From Ignavibacteria bacterium (GTDB lineage Bacteria > Bacteroidota > Ignavibacteria > UBA10030 > SZUA-254): 64,000 bases of DNA. Position 1 is the first letter of the stretch. Each line of letters begins with the position of its first letter. Location: the NCBI GenBank assembly GCA_016178595.1, contig JACOSY010000005.1, forward strand, positions 1 through 64,000, in the 5' to 3' direction. Both the position numbers and the translations under genes were made by a program. The notes beneath the pieces were generated by a model. It saw only the letters and a list, made by a program, of their open reading frames with translations. It ran no database searches and had not been told where the DNA came from. This document shows, one piece after another, positions 43,530-53,604 of this stretch.

Positions 43530-44198
43530 CTAACGTTGTTCTGTCGTCGTAGGTTGTCGCCGCTGTGCAACTTTGTGTCGGATAAACTCAAACACAGCCG
43601 GCAGCATTGAGATGAGAACGATTGCGCCGATGACGAGTGAGAAATTGTTCTTCACTGCCGGGAGGTTTCCGAAGAAATACCCGCCGAAGACAAAAACCGC
43701 TACCCACACGATTCCCGCAATCACATTGAAGAACATGAACTTCCCATAGTTCATGAAGCCGATACCGGCGACGAATGGTGCGAATGTCCGGAGGATGGGG
43801 AGAAATCGCGCTATCACGATCGCTTTGCCGCCGTGTTTTTCGTAGAATTGGTGCGCGCGCTCGAGGTAGGCGCGGTTGATAAACCGGCCGTTCTTCTTCC
43901 TGATGATGTTTGGGCCGAGCATGTAGCCGATCCAGTAGTTGACAACATTACCGAGGATCGCAGCCGCGGAAAGAAGAATGAAGAGCAGCATGGAATCGAG
44001 CGAGCCTTTTGCGGCGAAAGCACCGACGGCAAAGAGTAACGAATCCCCCGGAAGGAAAGGAGCAATCACCAATCCCGTTTCACAGAAGATGATCGCAAAG
44101 AGAATGGCATACGACCAAAGACCGTAAGTGATGATGAGATCGTTCAAGTGAACGTCAATGTGAAGAGCGAAGTCGAGGAGTTGTTGGAGGAATTCCAA
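43530..44198 (-). CDS. DedA-family membrane protein (second paralogue)
   Basis: A 222-residue polytopic inner-membrane protein. FCETGLVIAPFLPGDSLLFAVG near residue 40 and VIARFLPILRTFAPFVAGIG near residue 135 are both canonical DedA motifs, including the arginine that is replaced by tyrosine in the first paralogue at 21487. Members are implicated in lipid-carrier recycling and in membrane charge homeostasis. It lies about 100 bp downstream of rnr on the same strand and may be cotranscribed with it or have its own weak promoter. Confidence 0.92.
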   Translation of the reverse strand: MEFLQQLLDFALHIDVHLNDLIITYGLWSYAILFAIIFCETGLVIAPFLPGDSLLFAVGAFAAKGSLDSMLLFILLSAAAILGNVVNYWIGYMLGPNIIRKKNGRFINRAYLERAHQFYEKHGGKAIVIARFLPILRTFAPFVAGIGFMNYGKFMFFNVIAGIVWVAVFVFGGYFFGNLPAVKNNFSLVIGAIVLISMLPAVFEFIRHKVAQRRQPTTTEQR

Positions 44199-44301
44199 TG
44201 ATTTCCTTTGTCCTTGTTGCCGGTTGAATTAATGAGTAATGGATGTCAGTATTTCGAAATTCAAAGCTGAAACGAAGGTTGTTCTGTATGAGCGCAGTAA
44301 G

Positions 44302-46491
44302 TTACTTTCGGGAACGTTTACTGTCAATGTTATCTTTGCGTTCCGCCAACCGAAAATCGATCTTCCGTTCTTCCGGATCGACTCGTACGACCCGGATGTC
44401 GACCTTGTCGCCGAGTCTGAAACGCTTCTTGTCGCGTCGACCGATGAGTACATACTTCTTTTCGTCGAACGTATAGAAATCGTCGCCCATGTCGCGCACG
44501 TGAATGAGTCCTTCCACGAGCAGATCGGTAATCTTAACGAAGAGCCCGAAATTTGTCACGCCGGAAATGATTGCGTGAAACTCATCACCGATGTGGCGCT
44601 TCATATACTCCACCTGCATGACCTTCACCGAGGCTCGTTCGGCTTCCTGCGCAACGCGTTCGCGCTCGGATGCAGTTTCACAAATTTCCGGAAGAACCCC
44701 GACGAGTTGTTCTCGCCGTTTGTGAGGCATTCGATGTAAGTATTCAAAAAGCAACCGGTGGACGATTAAATCCGGGTAGCGACGGATGGGGGATGTGAAA
44801 TGCGTATAGTAATCGAACGCCAATCCGAAATGCCCGATATTGGTTTCGCTATAGATTGCCTTTGCCATCGACCGAATGGCTACTTCATTAATGACGCTTT
44901 CTTCGTCTTTTCCTTTCACATCATTCAAGAGTTTTTGAAGTGCGCGTGAAGTGACGCTTCCACCATTCATGTTCAGCGAATAGCCCAGGTGCTCGACGAA
45001 CGACGCAAGGTCGGCAAGTTTCTCCGGTGGTGGAGAATCGTGAATACGGTAGACAAACGGATGGATGTCGGTTTCCTTCTTGGGGACTGCGATATGCCGG
45101 GCAACAGTCTGGTTCGCGAGCAGCATGAATTCTTCAACCAGCCTATGTGCATCAAGACGAACTTTTTTGATGATCTCCGTGGGTTTCCCGTGTTCGTCGA
45201 ACCGGAACTTCGTTTCCGCTGTTTCAAAATCCAGGGCTCCGTTCTTCAAGCGTTTCGTGAGGAGTGTTCGGCTGAGCTTGTGCATCTGCTTGATCGCACC
45301 CGCGAAGTCGCCGCGGCCCGTTTCGATGATCTTCTGTACCTCTTCATAGGTGAAGCGGCGCTTGCTATGGATGACGCTCTTCTCTATCTGGTAATCCTTC
45401 ACCACCCCGCGGGGCGTTACGGTCATGAAAGCCGTGTATGCCAGTCGATCTTCGCGTGGACGAAGACTGCAGAGGTTATTCGACAACTTTTCAGGCAGCA
45501 TCGGTATGACTTCGTTGGCGAGGTAGACGCTTGTGCCCCGCTTAAGCGCTTCACGGTCAAGAGCAGATCCTTCCTTTACATAATGGCTCACGTCGGCGAT
45601 GTGAACGCCGAGTCTGAGACTTCCATCCCCCAACAGTTCAAGCGATACCGCATCATCGAAGTCCTTGGCATCTTCGGGATCGATGGTGAAACAGGGAAGT
45701 TCACGCAAATCCGACCGCTTATCGTACTCCTCCTTCGGAATCGATTCGTTGATGCGCTCCGATTCCTGCAAGACTTCTTTTGGAAAACGAAGCGATAATT
45801 GAAATTCGCGCGCGACCGCAGTCATCTCGGCGCTTACCTCTCCGGCTTTGCCGAGTACCTCGATAATGTGTCCTTCAGGATTTAAGTTGCGTGATTCCCA
45901 ATCATCGACTTGTGCGACGACCTTCTCTCCGGGGCGAGCGCCTTTTGTCTTTCCGGGAGGTATGTAAATGTCACGATCTGCACTGCGACTATCCGGCACG
46001 ACGAAGAAAAAATTCTTGCTCTTCGAGAATACGCCGACAATTGGCTGCTGACTTCGTTCGATCACCTCGACGATTTCACCCTCGGGCATGTCATCTCGCT
46101 GTTTATCTTGCCGCTTTGTCGTTGCAAAGAGCGCGACACTTACCGTGTCGCCGTCGAGAGCGGTTTTCATGAAGCGCGCTGGAACGACGATGGTTCCTTT
46201 CTCCGGAGGAAGAAGCCGCACAAGTCCGTATCCGTTCTTCTGTACATCGACGACGCCGGCCATGCGGCTTGCAACAGGTGGGATACCGTGGCCGTAACGC
46301 TTTCGTTTGCCGCGTGTGATCTCATTTGCCTGGAAGAGTTCGTTTAGAACACGTTGCAGCGTACGGTAATCTTCCTGTCCCGTTATCGCAAGTCGGTGAG
46401 CAAGTACTTTCGGTTTGAACTGTTCGTTCGGATGCTTGGCAAGAAAGTGCAGAACTCTTTCCCGTACATCCGTAAGTGTCGAGTTTGTCAT
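44302..46491 (-). CDS. rnr: Ribonuclease R
   Basis: A processive 3'-5' exoribonuclease of the RNase II/RNB family, about 729 residues from the chosen start. Order: an N-terminal helix-turn-helix (residues 1-70), cold-shock-like OB domains (GTIVVPARFMKTALDGDTV), the RNB catalytic domain with CFTIDPEDAKDFDDAVSLE supplying the metal-binding aspartates, YTHFTSPIRRYPDLIVHRLL, and a C-terminal S1 domain (VTNFGLFVKITDLLVEG) with a basic tail. ATG 46491 lies 7 bp after the tamB stop. A further-upstream ATG at 46551 would overlap tamB by about 50 bp and is less likely. Confidence 0.95.
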   Translation of the reverse strand: MTNSTLTDVRERVLHFLAKHPNEQFKPKVLAHRLAITGQEDYRTLQRVLNELFQANEITRGKRKRYGHGIPPVASRMAGVVDVQKNGYGLVRLLPPEKGTIVVPARFMKTALDGDTVSVALFATTKRQDKQRDDMPEGEIVEVIERSQQPIVGVFSKSKNFFFVVPDSRSADRDIYIPPGKTKGARPGEKVVAQVDDWESRNLNPEGHIIEVLGKAGEVSAEMTAVAREFQLSLRFPKEVLQESERINESIPKEEYDKRSDLRELPCFTIDPEDAKDFDDAVSLELLGDGSLRLGVHIADVSHYVKEGSALDREALKRGTSVYLANEVIPMLPEKLSNNLCSLRPREDRLAYTAFMTVTPRGVVKDYQIEKSVIHSKRRFTYEEVQKIIETGRGDFAGAIKQMHKLSRTLLTKRLKNGALDFETAETKFRFDEHGKPTEIIKKVRLDAHRLVEEFMLLANQTVARHIAVPKKETDIHPFVYRIHDSPPPEKLADLASFVEHLGYSLNMNGGSVTSRALQKLLNDVKGKDEESVINEVAIRSMAKAIYSETNIGHFGLAFDYYTHFTSPIRRYPDLIVHRLLFEYLHRMPHKRREQLVGVLPEICETASERERVAQEAERASVKVMQVEYMKRHIGDEFHAIISGVTNFGLFVKITDLLVEGLIHVRDMGDDFYTFDEKKYVLIGRRDKKRFRLGDKVDIRVVRVDPEERKIDFRLAERKDNIDSKRSRK

Positions 46492-46498
46492 AGCGTCG

Positions 46499-49400
46499 TT
46501 AGAATGAGAATCGATAATAGATGCGCGTCTCGTACGTTTTCTTGTCGTCATTAAAATTCGTATCGCGTCGTTGAAGTTCGATAAATAGGTTTCGCAAGGA
46601 TCGGTTATCCAGAAAATCGCCGACGCTTATTTGGTAGCTCACATTCGGATCAAACCTTCCTCTGCCTTCTTCGCTCTGGATGTGTGCTCCAACCTGAAAC
46701 CGTCCTTTGAATGCTTCGCCGGTAACGCGCACGTTGGGGTTCCCGCCTTCGTAGCTGAATTCGGCTGTTCTGATGAACGGGAATTCTCGCCGCAGGACAT
46801 CAGTGAGGATGCCCGAGAGGAGGTTGGATGTAAAGCCGCTGCTCGCCGTCGAACCGACGGTCGATGCAATGTCGCGCTGCTCACCTGAGGTCAGATCGTC
46901 GCGAAATTTTCCCGTGAGAATGAATGAGATTGCGTCAGACTGCACGTCGCCGCCTTTTGCCTTCGTTGACCAGTCGACCAGATTCTCACTCCCCGGCTCC
47001 TGAACTTTCATCGACAGTACAAGCTTCGGCTCATACCGTGTTCCTGTAATGTCAAGAATGACCGCAACTTTCTGTTCCGTAAGAGGTTTCGATTCATCGT
47101 TCTGGCTTGAGGGAATCTTTGTCGGATCGATTGTTCGAGTACCCTCGTAGCGGGCTGTGATGTTAAGCTCGGGATTATCCCACGGACCAACGAATTTGAG
47201 CGTACCTTCTGCCTCGAAACGCCGGAAGAAGTAATAGTACGAGCGCGGGAGAACTCGAATATCGCCGTAGACATTCGGCGCGCCTTGATTATTGATGACA
47301 CTGGCGCTACCATCCAATTCCGCATACAACTCTTCATTTGTTGCCGGAGTAAAAATCATCTTGATTGCAGTTGTTCCCTGCGTTTCAATGGTGAGATTGT
47401 AACGGAGCCTATCAACCAGCGACAACACACGCCGCCGGTTCGGTCGGGACGGCTCTATGGCAGCAATTCCGTTGCCTGTAAAGAATTTTGATTTGTGCTG
47501 CTGCAACGTATCACTCGTTGTCCGTGATGTGTCATCGATAACGATGCGATTGAGTGCAAGCTGGGATGTTGTTCCTGCTGCCCTGGCCGGTGGGGAGACC
47601 AGATTCGCTTCCCGCACGAACAGTTTGCCGGAGAGGAACGGACGATCGAGTGTGCCGTTCAGGGATAGTCCTTTCGAATCGGTTTCAGTGAAGAGCGGAC
47701 CGTAGAGTGTTGCATCTGTTCGCCGTGTCGCATCGCTCATCACAAGCAGTTGACCGATCGCCGTCATGTCAAATGTAGCGATCGTGTAATCCTTGATCGT
47801 CAGCGATCCGGTCACTTGCGTTTTACCAATCGGACCCTCGGTCGCAACGTTCTGTACGAGGAAGTTTTGGAGTACGATGTGTTCTCCGGACGGCTGCAAC
47901 GTCGCATTGAGTGAGTACGTGACATAATTCGGCGTAAAGAGAAACATGACATCTCGCAACGTAATGAGACCACCAAACTCCGGTGTGCGCGGCGTTCCAC
48001 CGACTGTGACGTCACACGTAAGATTACCTGACAGGTTATCGAATTCGCCGAGCAGCGGATCAAGCACACCGAGGTTGAATCCTTGTGATACAATATGGAG
48101 ATCCTGCTGAAGATCGGGAAAGCGACCGTGGATATCGGAAAAAGCGAGATTGATGGGCAGGGTACCACGAATAGTGAGCGACGGGACGCTATCCTTCGAA
48201 GAGCCGACTGAAATGTTCGTCGTTGCGACTGTATCTTTGTAGGATATGTTCGCGCTGGCTGTTCCAATATGAATCTGTCGGTACGCCACACTGTCCGCGG
48301 AAGCGGCAAAAGTGATAATAGGGTTCGTTAGCGAGCCGGCGAGGTGGAGATCAGCATTAGCCTTTCCGGAAAAACCTTGACCGGACGATGAGATTTTTTC
48401 TTCCGGCAGCCAATGTGCCAGCCCGCCAAGATCGAAGTTACGGAGACCAGCCGTAACGTCAATGTCGCCGGAGTATTGGAGAGAGCCTGCCAGTGAAACC
48501 ATCTCACTGTTGCGAACCATCTCGGCATGCATCACGCGAGTTCCTTCGCTATTAACACGGAGCTGGATATCCTGATTGTTCCGCCAGACGTATTGACCCG
48601 ATGAAAACCGGAATGTATCGACGTCAAAGACGTACGTTCCCGGTTGGATCGATGTCTCACCGGAGACGCTCATTCGATAAACCGAATCCACAATTCCCTG
48701 CATGGAAAGCGTGCCGCGTGTCCGGCTGTATCGAAGAGACAGTGCCGAACTGTCGAGATGCATATTATTGATCATTGCCGATCCGAAGCGAAACTCGGCG
48801 CCGGCAGAGAGATGTTCGAGCGGATCGCTGTTTGTCAGGGAATCAAGTGCAAGCGCAATGGCGCAATGATTCACAATTGCGCCGCTATCGGATGAGCCGA
48901 TATAGAATTCATCGATCATTCCCTTACAAGTGAATGCGAGCATGTCATTGCTCGTACTCATCTTGCCGTTAAGGTCCGCATGTGCATCGAATGGCTTCGG
49001 TGAGAAGAGCGTCGCGATAGGGCCAAGATCTTTAATACGCGCTGTGTAGTCGAAATCCATTGTCCGTTGTGCTGCGGTGTGGGGAGGAATGGTAAATGGA
49101 ACATGCGATATTTTCACAGACTCTGGCGGAAGTGCATGTTCGCCGATTGCATTCATGAGATTCACGAGTTGCTGCGGGAGAATCACGGATGCGTAGTCGA
49201 GATCGAATCGCCCCGAGAGGTCGATGTCTGCGATTGATGAGCCGAGCGAGAGATGTTTGCTGTCAGCATCGCGCTGATCCAGAAGGAGATGGATTTCCTG
49301 TTGATCGAGCTTGTGTCCCCGGAATATCGAGGGAAGAAGTGTCACTCTCGAGTCCGTGCTAAAATCGTCAATTGTACTGCCTGAGCCTCCGATTATTCCA

Positions 49401-51028
49401 CGAAGGGTGAGGTCGCTTGCGAAACGATCGTCGTCGAGCAGCGTCGCGAGGTTGAAATTGGTGAGCGAAATATCGGAGGTGAATTCCGGCATCCTGACAT
49501 TCATGAAGTTTCCATGTATAGTAACATCGGCCCGCATCGCCTGTGCGAGCAACGATGCATTCGCGTCGATGTGATGAGGCGCCGCCGTGATCTTGACTTG
49601 CGCAGCGTCGATGCGGAGCTTGCGTATCCGAGACGAGTCTGATTGTACCGAGAGAAAAGCATTCAAACTGTCCAGCGAGAACCCTTCGCCCTTCACGTTT
49701 CCGTGGACGGACAATGAAGTCGAAAGGGCGTGAGCAAAAATTCTGCTGATATTGAGATCCTTCGTACTGAAATTCAGGTTGTAGCGTGGAAGTGTACGCG
49801 TAAGATTCATTTCTCCGTTTGCATCAAGCTCGCCGAAGCGCCCGCGGAGAATTGTCTTCGCGGTGAAGTTGAGCGGCTCACCGGTAAACTGCGCATAGAG
49901 GAGTGACTGTCCGGCGCTGTCGAATGTCGGAATATCGAACGGCGGAAGCAGCCGTGCGAGATTGCCTGGATGGATTTGGCTTTCACCGACAAAGATGTTG
50001 AGGAACAAATGCTCAGGTCTATGAAGGTTCCGCACCGTGCCGGAGAGATTGAGCGTGCTTTGATAAGTCTTCAGATGGAAAGACTGAATATCGACATCGC
50101 CAAAAACCCCGGCTGCATGGAGATCGACGAACGCCGAGCCTTCAAGGAAATCAACTTGCGGGATGAAAATTTTCAACTCGCCAAAATCGAGGCTGCTTGC
50201 TTTCAATTGCAGTTGAAGTGAGTCCTCGCGTAAGCTTGCAAGTTCTACATCCCGAAAGATATTCGCGCCTCGCAGCTTGGCATCCATTTCAAGGTATGAG
50301 CGACCGGTCTGAACGACCATATTGGATGCTGCAAGGCCGTGCTCATTCGCTGCGAAATCGCCTTTGAAATGTGTTAACTCGAACTGCGGCTGGTCTGCAT
50401 AGCAACTTGCGTGTATGACTCGTGCAGAAACATCGTTCTTCTTGAATGTTCCGTTGAGTTGGATGTTGATATCCTTTGCCGTGAAACGATGGTATTCAAT
50501 AGAAGAGGGGAGCCCCAATGAATGTTCAGGCGAGAGCAGCGATGCTGAATCGATGACCGTGATCATCCCATTCTTCAACTCGAGATCATCGACTCTTCCT
50601 GTCCATTTGAATTCTCCCTTGTTCGTATCGCCCGAGGACTTCATGACTTTTTCGAAATTCCAATCACCGCTTGCTGATCGGATGAGGTATATTTTCGGCT
50701 GTTCGATAATGAAGTAACGAACCTTCAATTTGTTTTCGAGAAGAGGAAAAAGCTCGTATTGAAGTGTCACCTTACCGCTCGTTATGACAGGCTGGTCGTT
50801 ATAAGAAATGCCGAGGGAGTCAACGCTAATCTCGTTGAAGAAGTTGCCACGGATAGTTCCGATATGCAGCGTACCGTTAATCCGATCGGTGAGGGTCGAG
50901 ACAAGGAGAATACGAAGACGATCCTTGAAGAATTGTGTCTGCGTGAAGAGTGTGAGCAGCACCAGCAGCACGACGACGATCACCCCGACGTAGGCGATGA
51001 TCTTAAGAATTCGTATGAGGGTCTTCAT
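46499..51028 (-). CDS. tamB: TamB/DUF490-family translocation and assembly module protein
   Basis: A very large (1509-residue) periplasm-spanning protein anchored by an N-terminal transmembrane helix (IAYVGVIVVVLLVLLTLF). The rest is a continuous series of beta-strand repeats of the AsmA/TamB type, forming a hydrophobic groove now thought to move phospholipids to the outer membrane. The last 400 or so residues form the conserved DUF490 domain (KTQVTGSLTIKDYTIATFD, DPTKIPSSQ, EQKVAVILDITGT, DAISFILTGKF, VRVTGEAFKGRFQVGAHI). It ends with the aromatic TRIYYRFSF. Gene order hldE kinase, hldE adenylyltransferase, tamB, rnr makes one unit. Confidence 0.92.
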   Translation of the reverse strand: MKTLIRILKIIAYVGVIVVVLLVLLTLFTQTQFFKDRLRILLVSTLTDRINGTLHIGTIRGNFFNEISVDSLGISYNDQPVITSGKVTLQYELFPLLENKLKVRYFIIEQPKIYLIRSASGDWNFEKVMKSSGDTNKGEFKWTGRVDDLELKNGMITVIDSASLLSPEHSLGLPSSIEYHRFTAKDINIQLNGTFKKNDVSARVIHASCYADQPQFELTHFKGDFAANEHGLAASNMVVQTGRSYLEMDAKLRGANIFRDVELASLREDSLQLQLKASSLDFGELKIFIPQVDFLEGSAFVDLHAAGVFGDVDIQSFHLKTYQSTLNLSGTVRNLHRPEHLFLNIFVGESQIHPGNLARLLPPFDIPTFDSAGQSLLYAQFTGEPLNFTAKTILRGRFGELDANGEMNLTRTLPRYNLNFSTKDLNISRIFAHALSTSLSVHGNVKGEGFSLDSLNAFLSVQSDSSRIRKLRIDAAQVKITAAPHHIDANASLLAQAMRADVTIHGNFMNVRMPEFTSDISLTNFNLATLLDDDRFASDLTLRGIIGGSGSTIDDFSTDSRVTLLPSIFRGHKLDQQEIHLLLDQRDADSKHLSLGSSIADIDLSGRFDLDYASVILPQQLVNLMNAIGEHALPPESVKISHVPFTIPPHTAAQRTMDFDYTARIKDLGPIATLFSPKPFDAHADLNGKMSTSNDMLAFTCKGMIDEFYIGSSDSGAIVNHCAIALALDSLTNSDPLEHLSAGAEFRFGSAMINNMHLDSSALSLRYSRTRGTLSMQGIVDSVYRMSVSGETSIQPGTYVFDVDTFRFSSGQYVWRNNQDIQLRVNSEGTRVMHAEMVRNSEMVSLAGSLQYSGDIDVTAGLRNFDLGGLAHWLPEEKISSSGQGFSGKANADLHLAGSLTNPIITFAASADSVAYRQIHIGTASANISYKDTVATTNISVGSSKDSVPSLTIRGTLPINLAFSDIHGRFPDLQQDLHIVSQGFNLGVLDPLLGEFDNLSGNLTCDVTVGGTPRTPEFGGLITLRDVMFLFTPNYVTYSLNATLQPSGEHIVLQNFLVQNVATEGPIGKTQVTGSLTIKDYTIATFDMTAIGQLLVMSDATRRTDATLYGPLFTETDSKGLSLNGTLDRPFLSGKLFVREANLVSPPARAAGTTSQLALNRIVIDDTSRTTSDTLQQHKSKFFTGNGIAAIEPSRPNRRRVLSLVDRLRYNLTIETQGTTAIKMIFTPATNEELYAELDGSASVINNQGAPNVYGDIRVLPRSYYYFFRRFEAEGTLKFVGPWDNPELNITARYEGTRTIDPTKIPSSQNDESKPLTEQKVAVILDITGTRYEPKLVLSMKVQEPGSENLVDWSTKAKGGDVQSDAISFILTGKFRDDLTSGEQRDIASTVGSTASSGFTSNLLSGILTDVLRREFPFIRTAEFSYEGGNPNVRVTGEAFKGRFQVGAHIQSEEGRGRFDPNVSYQISVGDFLDNRSLRNLFIELQRRDTNFNDDKKTYETRIYYRFSF

Positions 51029-51037
51029 CGCGCCGCC

Positions 51038-51520
51038 TCACCGGGATGAAAACTGCTCGAGGATATGCTCAATAATGGATGAGGTGGAACGGTTTGGGAT
51101 GAGGTCGATGGTTGCAACATGACCGCCGGAGCGTTCGACAATGTCTTTGCCGACGATGTCGTCTATATTCCAGTCGGCTCCTTTCACGAGCACATCCGGT
51201 CGTAAGACAGTAATGATTTCCAGCGGCGTATCTTCCCCAAAGGCGCAGACGTAATCGACCGGCGTAAGATTAGCGACGATGTATGCGCGGTCATCTTCAC
51301 AAACGACAGGGCGCTTGCTCCCTTTGATCCGTCGGACAGATGCATCAGTGTTAATGCCGACGACCAGGACATCGCCAAGTGCTTTCGCTTTCACCAGGTA
51401 TTCGATGTGGCCGCGGTGGATGATGTCGAAACAGCCGTTCGTGAAAACAACCGTCTTTTTTTCACGGTGGAGTTTTTCCCGGATATCTTTGAGCTCTCCG
51501 ATGCCGACAACTCTACCCAT
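51038..51520 (-). CDS. D-glycero-beta-D-manno-heptose 1-phosphate adenylyltransferase
   Basis: A 160-residue nucleotidyltransferase, the equivalent of the C-terminal half of HldE (RfaE2). TNGCFDIIHRGHIEYL is the HxGH-type signature, INTDASVRRIKG and KGADWNIDDIVG bind the nucleotide and sugar. It makes ADP-heptose for LPS cores. Its start overlaps the stop of the kinase gene (TAATG), so the two halves of HldE are separate but coupled here. Confidence 0.93.
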   Translation of the reverse strand: MGRVVGIGELKDIREKLHREKKTVVFTNGCFDIIHRGHIEYLVKAKALGDVLVVGINTDASVRRIKGSKRPVVCEDDRAYIVANLTPVDYVCAFGEDTPLEIITVLRPDVLVKGADWNIDDIVGKDIVERSGGHVATIDLIPNRSTSSIIEHILEQFSSR

Positions 51521-52542
51521 TAACGCTTCTTTCCATGGTCTAAACGCTTATCCATATCATCTCGAACAAACGCCGTCAATTCTTGTTTGTCGATCGGAAC
51601 AATTCCAACGTACCCACAGACAATCCCGCCGGCAAAATTCGCGAGTGTCGCCGCCTCGCGGACAGTTGCCCCACCGGCAAGCGCCATCGTCAGCGTGGAA
51701 ATCACGCTGTCTCCGGCGCCGGAAACATCGGCCACGTTCCGTGCTTTGGTGGCAGCATGGCAGATTGTACCATTGGATTCGAAAAGCGACATGCCCTGTT
51801 CGCCGAGGGTCAACAGCACATTCTTCGCCTTGAGTCGTTGGAGAAGTAAACGTCCCGCGTCAAGCACGTCGTGTTCATTCCGGAGCCGCGCGCCAAGAAC
51901 TTCTTCAACTTCGCTCCGATTCGGCTTGAAGACCGTGACATTCTTATACTCAAAGAAGTTGTTGAATTTTGGATCGATCGTGATGTGTGTGTTATGCTCG
52001 TTGGCAAGTTCGATCACTTGTCCGATGAGATCCTGCACAACCACACCCTTGTTATAATCTTCAATGATGATCCCATCCAGCGATTCGATGTGCTGACGAA
52101 GGACATCGAGAATCTTATTCTGGATGATGTGGGAGATATCGGACCTCATCTCGCGATCGATTCGCACCACGTGCTGGCTATGCGCGATGACTCGCGTTTT
52201 CACCGTTGTCGGACGATTTCCATCGACGACCACGCCGTCGGTAGGAAAATCGCACTCACGGATGATCTCGAAGAGTTGTTTGCCGCTATTGTCTGCGCCG
52301 ATGACGCCGATCAAGAACGGCTCGCCTCCCAGTGCCTTAATGTTTCGTGCAACATTCGCCGCGCCGCCAAGGCGTGCCTGTTCCGATTCCATATCGATGA
52401 TAGGAACCGGTGCTTCAGGAGAAATTCGATTGACACTCCCCCAAATGTAACGGTCAAGCATCAGGTCGCCGACAACGGCAATTCGACGTCCATCCATACA
52501 GGTAAGGAGTTCCTTCAGTCGCGTGTCGGAGATGTGAATCAA
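51520..52542 (-). CDS. D-glycero-beta-D-manno-heptose-7-phosphate kinase
   Basis: A 340-residue ribokinase-family enzyme, the equivalent of the N-terminal half of HldE (RfaE1). VVGDLMLDRYIWGSVNRISP is the start of the fold, GGAANVARNIKALG the sugar-binding motif, and DVSGAGDSVISTLT the anion-hole/catalytic-base motif. It phosphorylates D-glycero-D-manno-heptose 7-phosphate at C1. It is the first gene of the hldE-tamB-rnr unit and has a good promoter at 52579-52607. Confidence 0.94.
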   Translation of the reverse strand: MIHISDTRLKELLTCMDGRRIAVVGDLMLDRYIWGSVNRISPEAPVPIIDMESEQARLGGAANVARNIKALGGEPFLIGVIGADNSGKQLFEIIRECDFPTDGVVVDGNRPTTVKTRVIAHSQHVVRIDREMRSDISHIIQNKILDVLRQHIESLDGIIIEDYNKGVVVQDLIGQVIELANEHNTHITIDPKFNNFFEYKNVTVFKPNRSEVEEVLGARLRNEHDVLDAGRLLLQRLKAKNVLLTLGEQGMSLFESNGTICHAATKARNVADVSGAGDSVISTLTMALAGGATVREAATLANFAGGIVCGYVGIVPIDKQELTAFVRDDMDKRLDHGKKR

Positions 52543-52578
52543 CAGTCGAGTCCTTTAGAATGTCTTTCGATTATTCAC

Positions 52579-52607
52579 AATATAGCCAGAACCCTCTCGA
52601 AAATCAA
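52579..52607 (-). promoter_or_regulatory. Promoter of the hldE-tamB-rnr unit (TTGATT-N17-TATATT)
   Basis: On the minus strand, TTGATT (52602-52607) and TATATT (52579-52584) are 17 bp apart. It is divergent from the promoter at 52631-52659, with about 23 bp between the two -35 boxes. Confidence 0.7.
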
Positions 52608-52630
52608 GGATTTACCATATCATGGCCTGC

Positions 52631-52659
52631 TTGGATTTTCTACGATCATTTTCTATATT
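52631..52659 (+). promoter_or_regulatory. Promoter of the TrmH gene, leaderless (TTGGAT-N17-TATATT)
   Basis: TTGGAT (52631-52636) and TATATT (52654-52659) are 17 bp apart. The ATG at 52669 is only 9 bases past the -10 box, so transcription should begin within a few bases of the start codon. Confidence 0.7.
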
Positions 52660-52668
52660 CGCTTCGCC

Positions 52669-53472
52669 ATGACTTATTCAACTCGTGCCACGAAAGCAAA
52701 GCTTGCGGGCTACCAAAAGCTCTTGCAGAAAAAGTACAGACAGTTGCAGAGACGATTCCTGATTGAAGGAGTGCACCTCGTTGAAGAAGCACTCGCATCG
52801 GAATGGGAAATTGAAGCGCTGCTTGTATCCGATGGCTTTCTTTTGAAGAAGGAATATCCGGATATAGAAAGAAAGGCGGCGAGCAGGCGTGCGGCGATTT
52901 ATGGAGTGTCCGACCGTGAACTTGAGAAACTTTCAGACACAATCACGTCTCAAGGAATCGTCGGAATTGTTCATCAAAGGTCTGCCGATGCTAGAGATGT
53001 GTTTGGAAAAACTTCCAGCCACTCTATGATTGTTGCGCTCGACGGCATTGCCGATCCCGGCAATCTTGGGACTATCGTTCGAACGTGCGATTGGTTTGGA
53101 GCGGATGCCATCCTCCTCAGCGACGATACAGTCGAGCTGTATAATCCCAAAGTTGTCCGCACCACAATGGGATCGCTCTTCCACTTGCCGATTCTCACAG
53201 AGAGCGATATTCCCGGGCTTTTGTCGGATGCGAAACGTGCGGGATTCACGATTGTTGCCACTGCGTTACGTGGTGAATCAATCTACACGTTTAGTCCGTT
53301 GCCCGACCGCTGTATCATGATATTCGGCAATGAGGCGCACGGTGTTCGCCCGGAGTTGCACGAGCTGGCCACAGTACGTATGGCAATACCGCGATTCGGC
53401 AAAGCAGAATCGCTCAACGTTGCCTCAGCCGTTTCTGTCGTACTCTCCACGTTTCGACTCCGCCAATCGTGA
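52669..53472 (+). CDS. TrmH/SpoU-family RNA 2'-O-methyltransferase
   Basis: A 267-residue SPOUT methyltransferase. The first 90 or so residues form an L30e-like RNA-binding domain (QRRFLIEGVHLVEEAL). The knotted catalytic domain carries the three SpoU motifs: GNLGTIVRTCDWFG, MIFGNEAHGVRPEL and IPRFGKAESLNVASAVSVVL. It probably methylates a ribose in 23S rRNA or tRNA; the exact target cannot be told. The frame runs open to 51871, but that part is antisense to the hldE kinase, and the ATG at 52669 starts the conserved region. No ribosome-binding site precedes it, matching a leaderless mRNA. Confidence 0.92.
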   Translation: MTYSTRATKAKLAGYQKLLQKKYRQLQRRFLIEGVHLVEEALASEWEIEALLVSDGFLLKKEYPDIERKAASRRAAIYGVSDRELEKLSDTITSQGIVGIVHQRSADARDVFGKTSSHSMIVALDGIADPGNLGTIVRTCDWFGADAILLSDDTVELYNPKVVRTTMGSLFHLPILTESDIPGLLSDAKRAGFTIVATALRGESIYTFSPLPDRCIMIFGNEAHGVRPELHELATVRMAIPRFGKAESLNVASAVSVVLSTFRLRQS

Positions 53473-53604
53473 AGGGATGATGTGGCTTCCATGGCTGCGT
53501 TCTGTTTGTGGGAGTGACGCAGTTGAGGAAATACACCGCACCTTGAGCGATTTGCGCAACGTCATTACAACGGGGAAATTTCAAGTTCGAGAGGGGAGAG
53601 TCTG

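Noticed and set aside
51871-52668. Upstream extension of the TrmH frame
   Set aside because: It is fully antisense to the hldE kinase gene, and the promoter at 52631-52659 lies inside it, so the gene starts at 52669.
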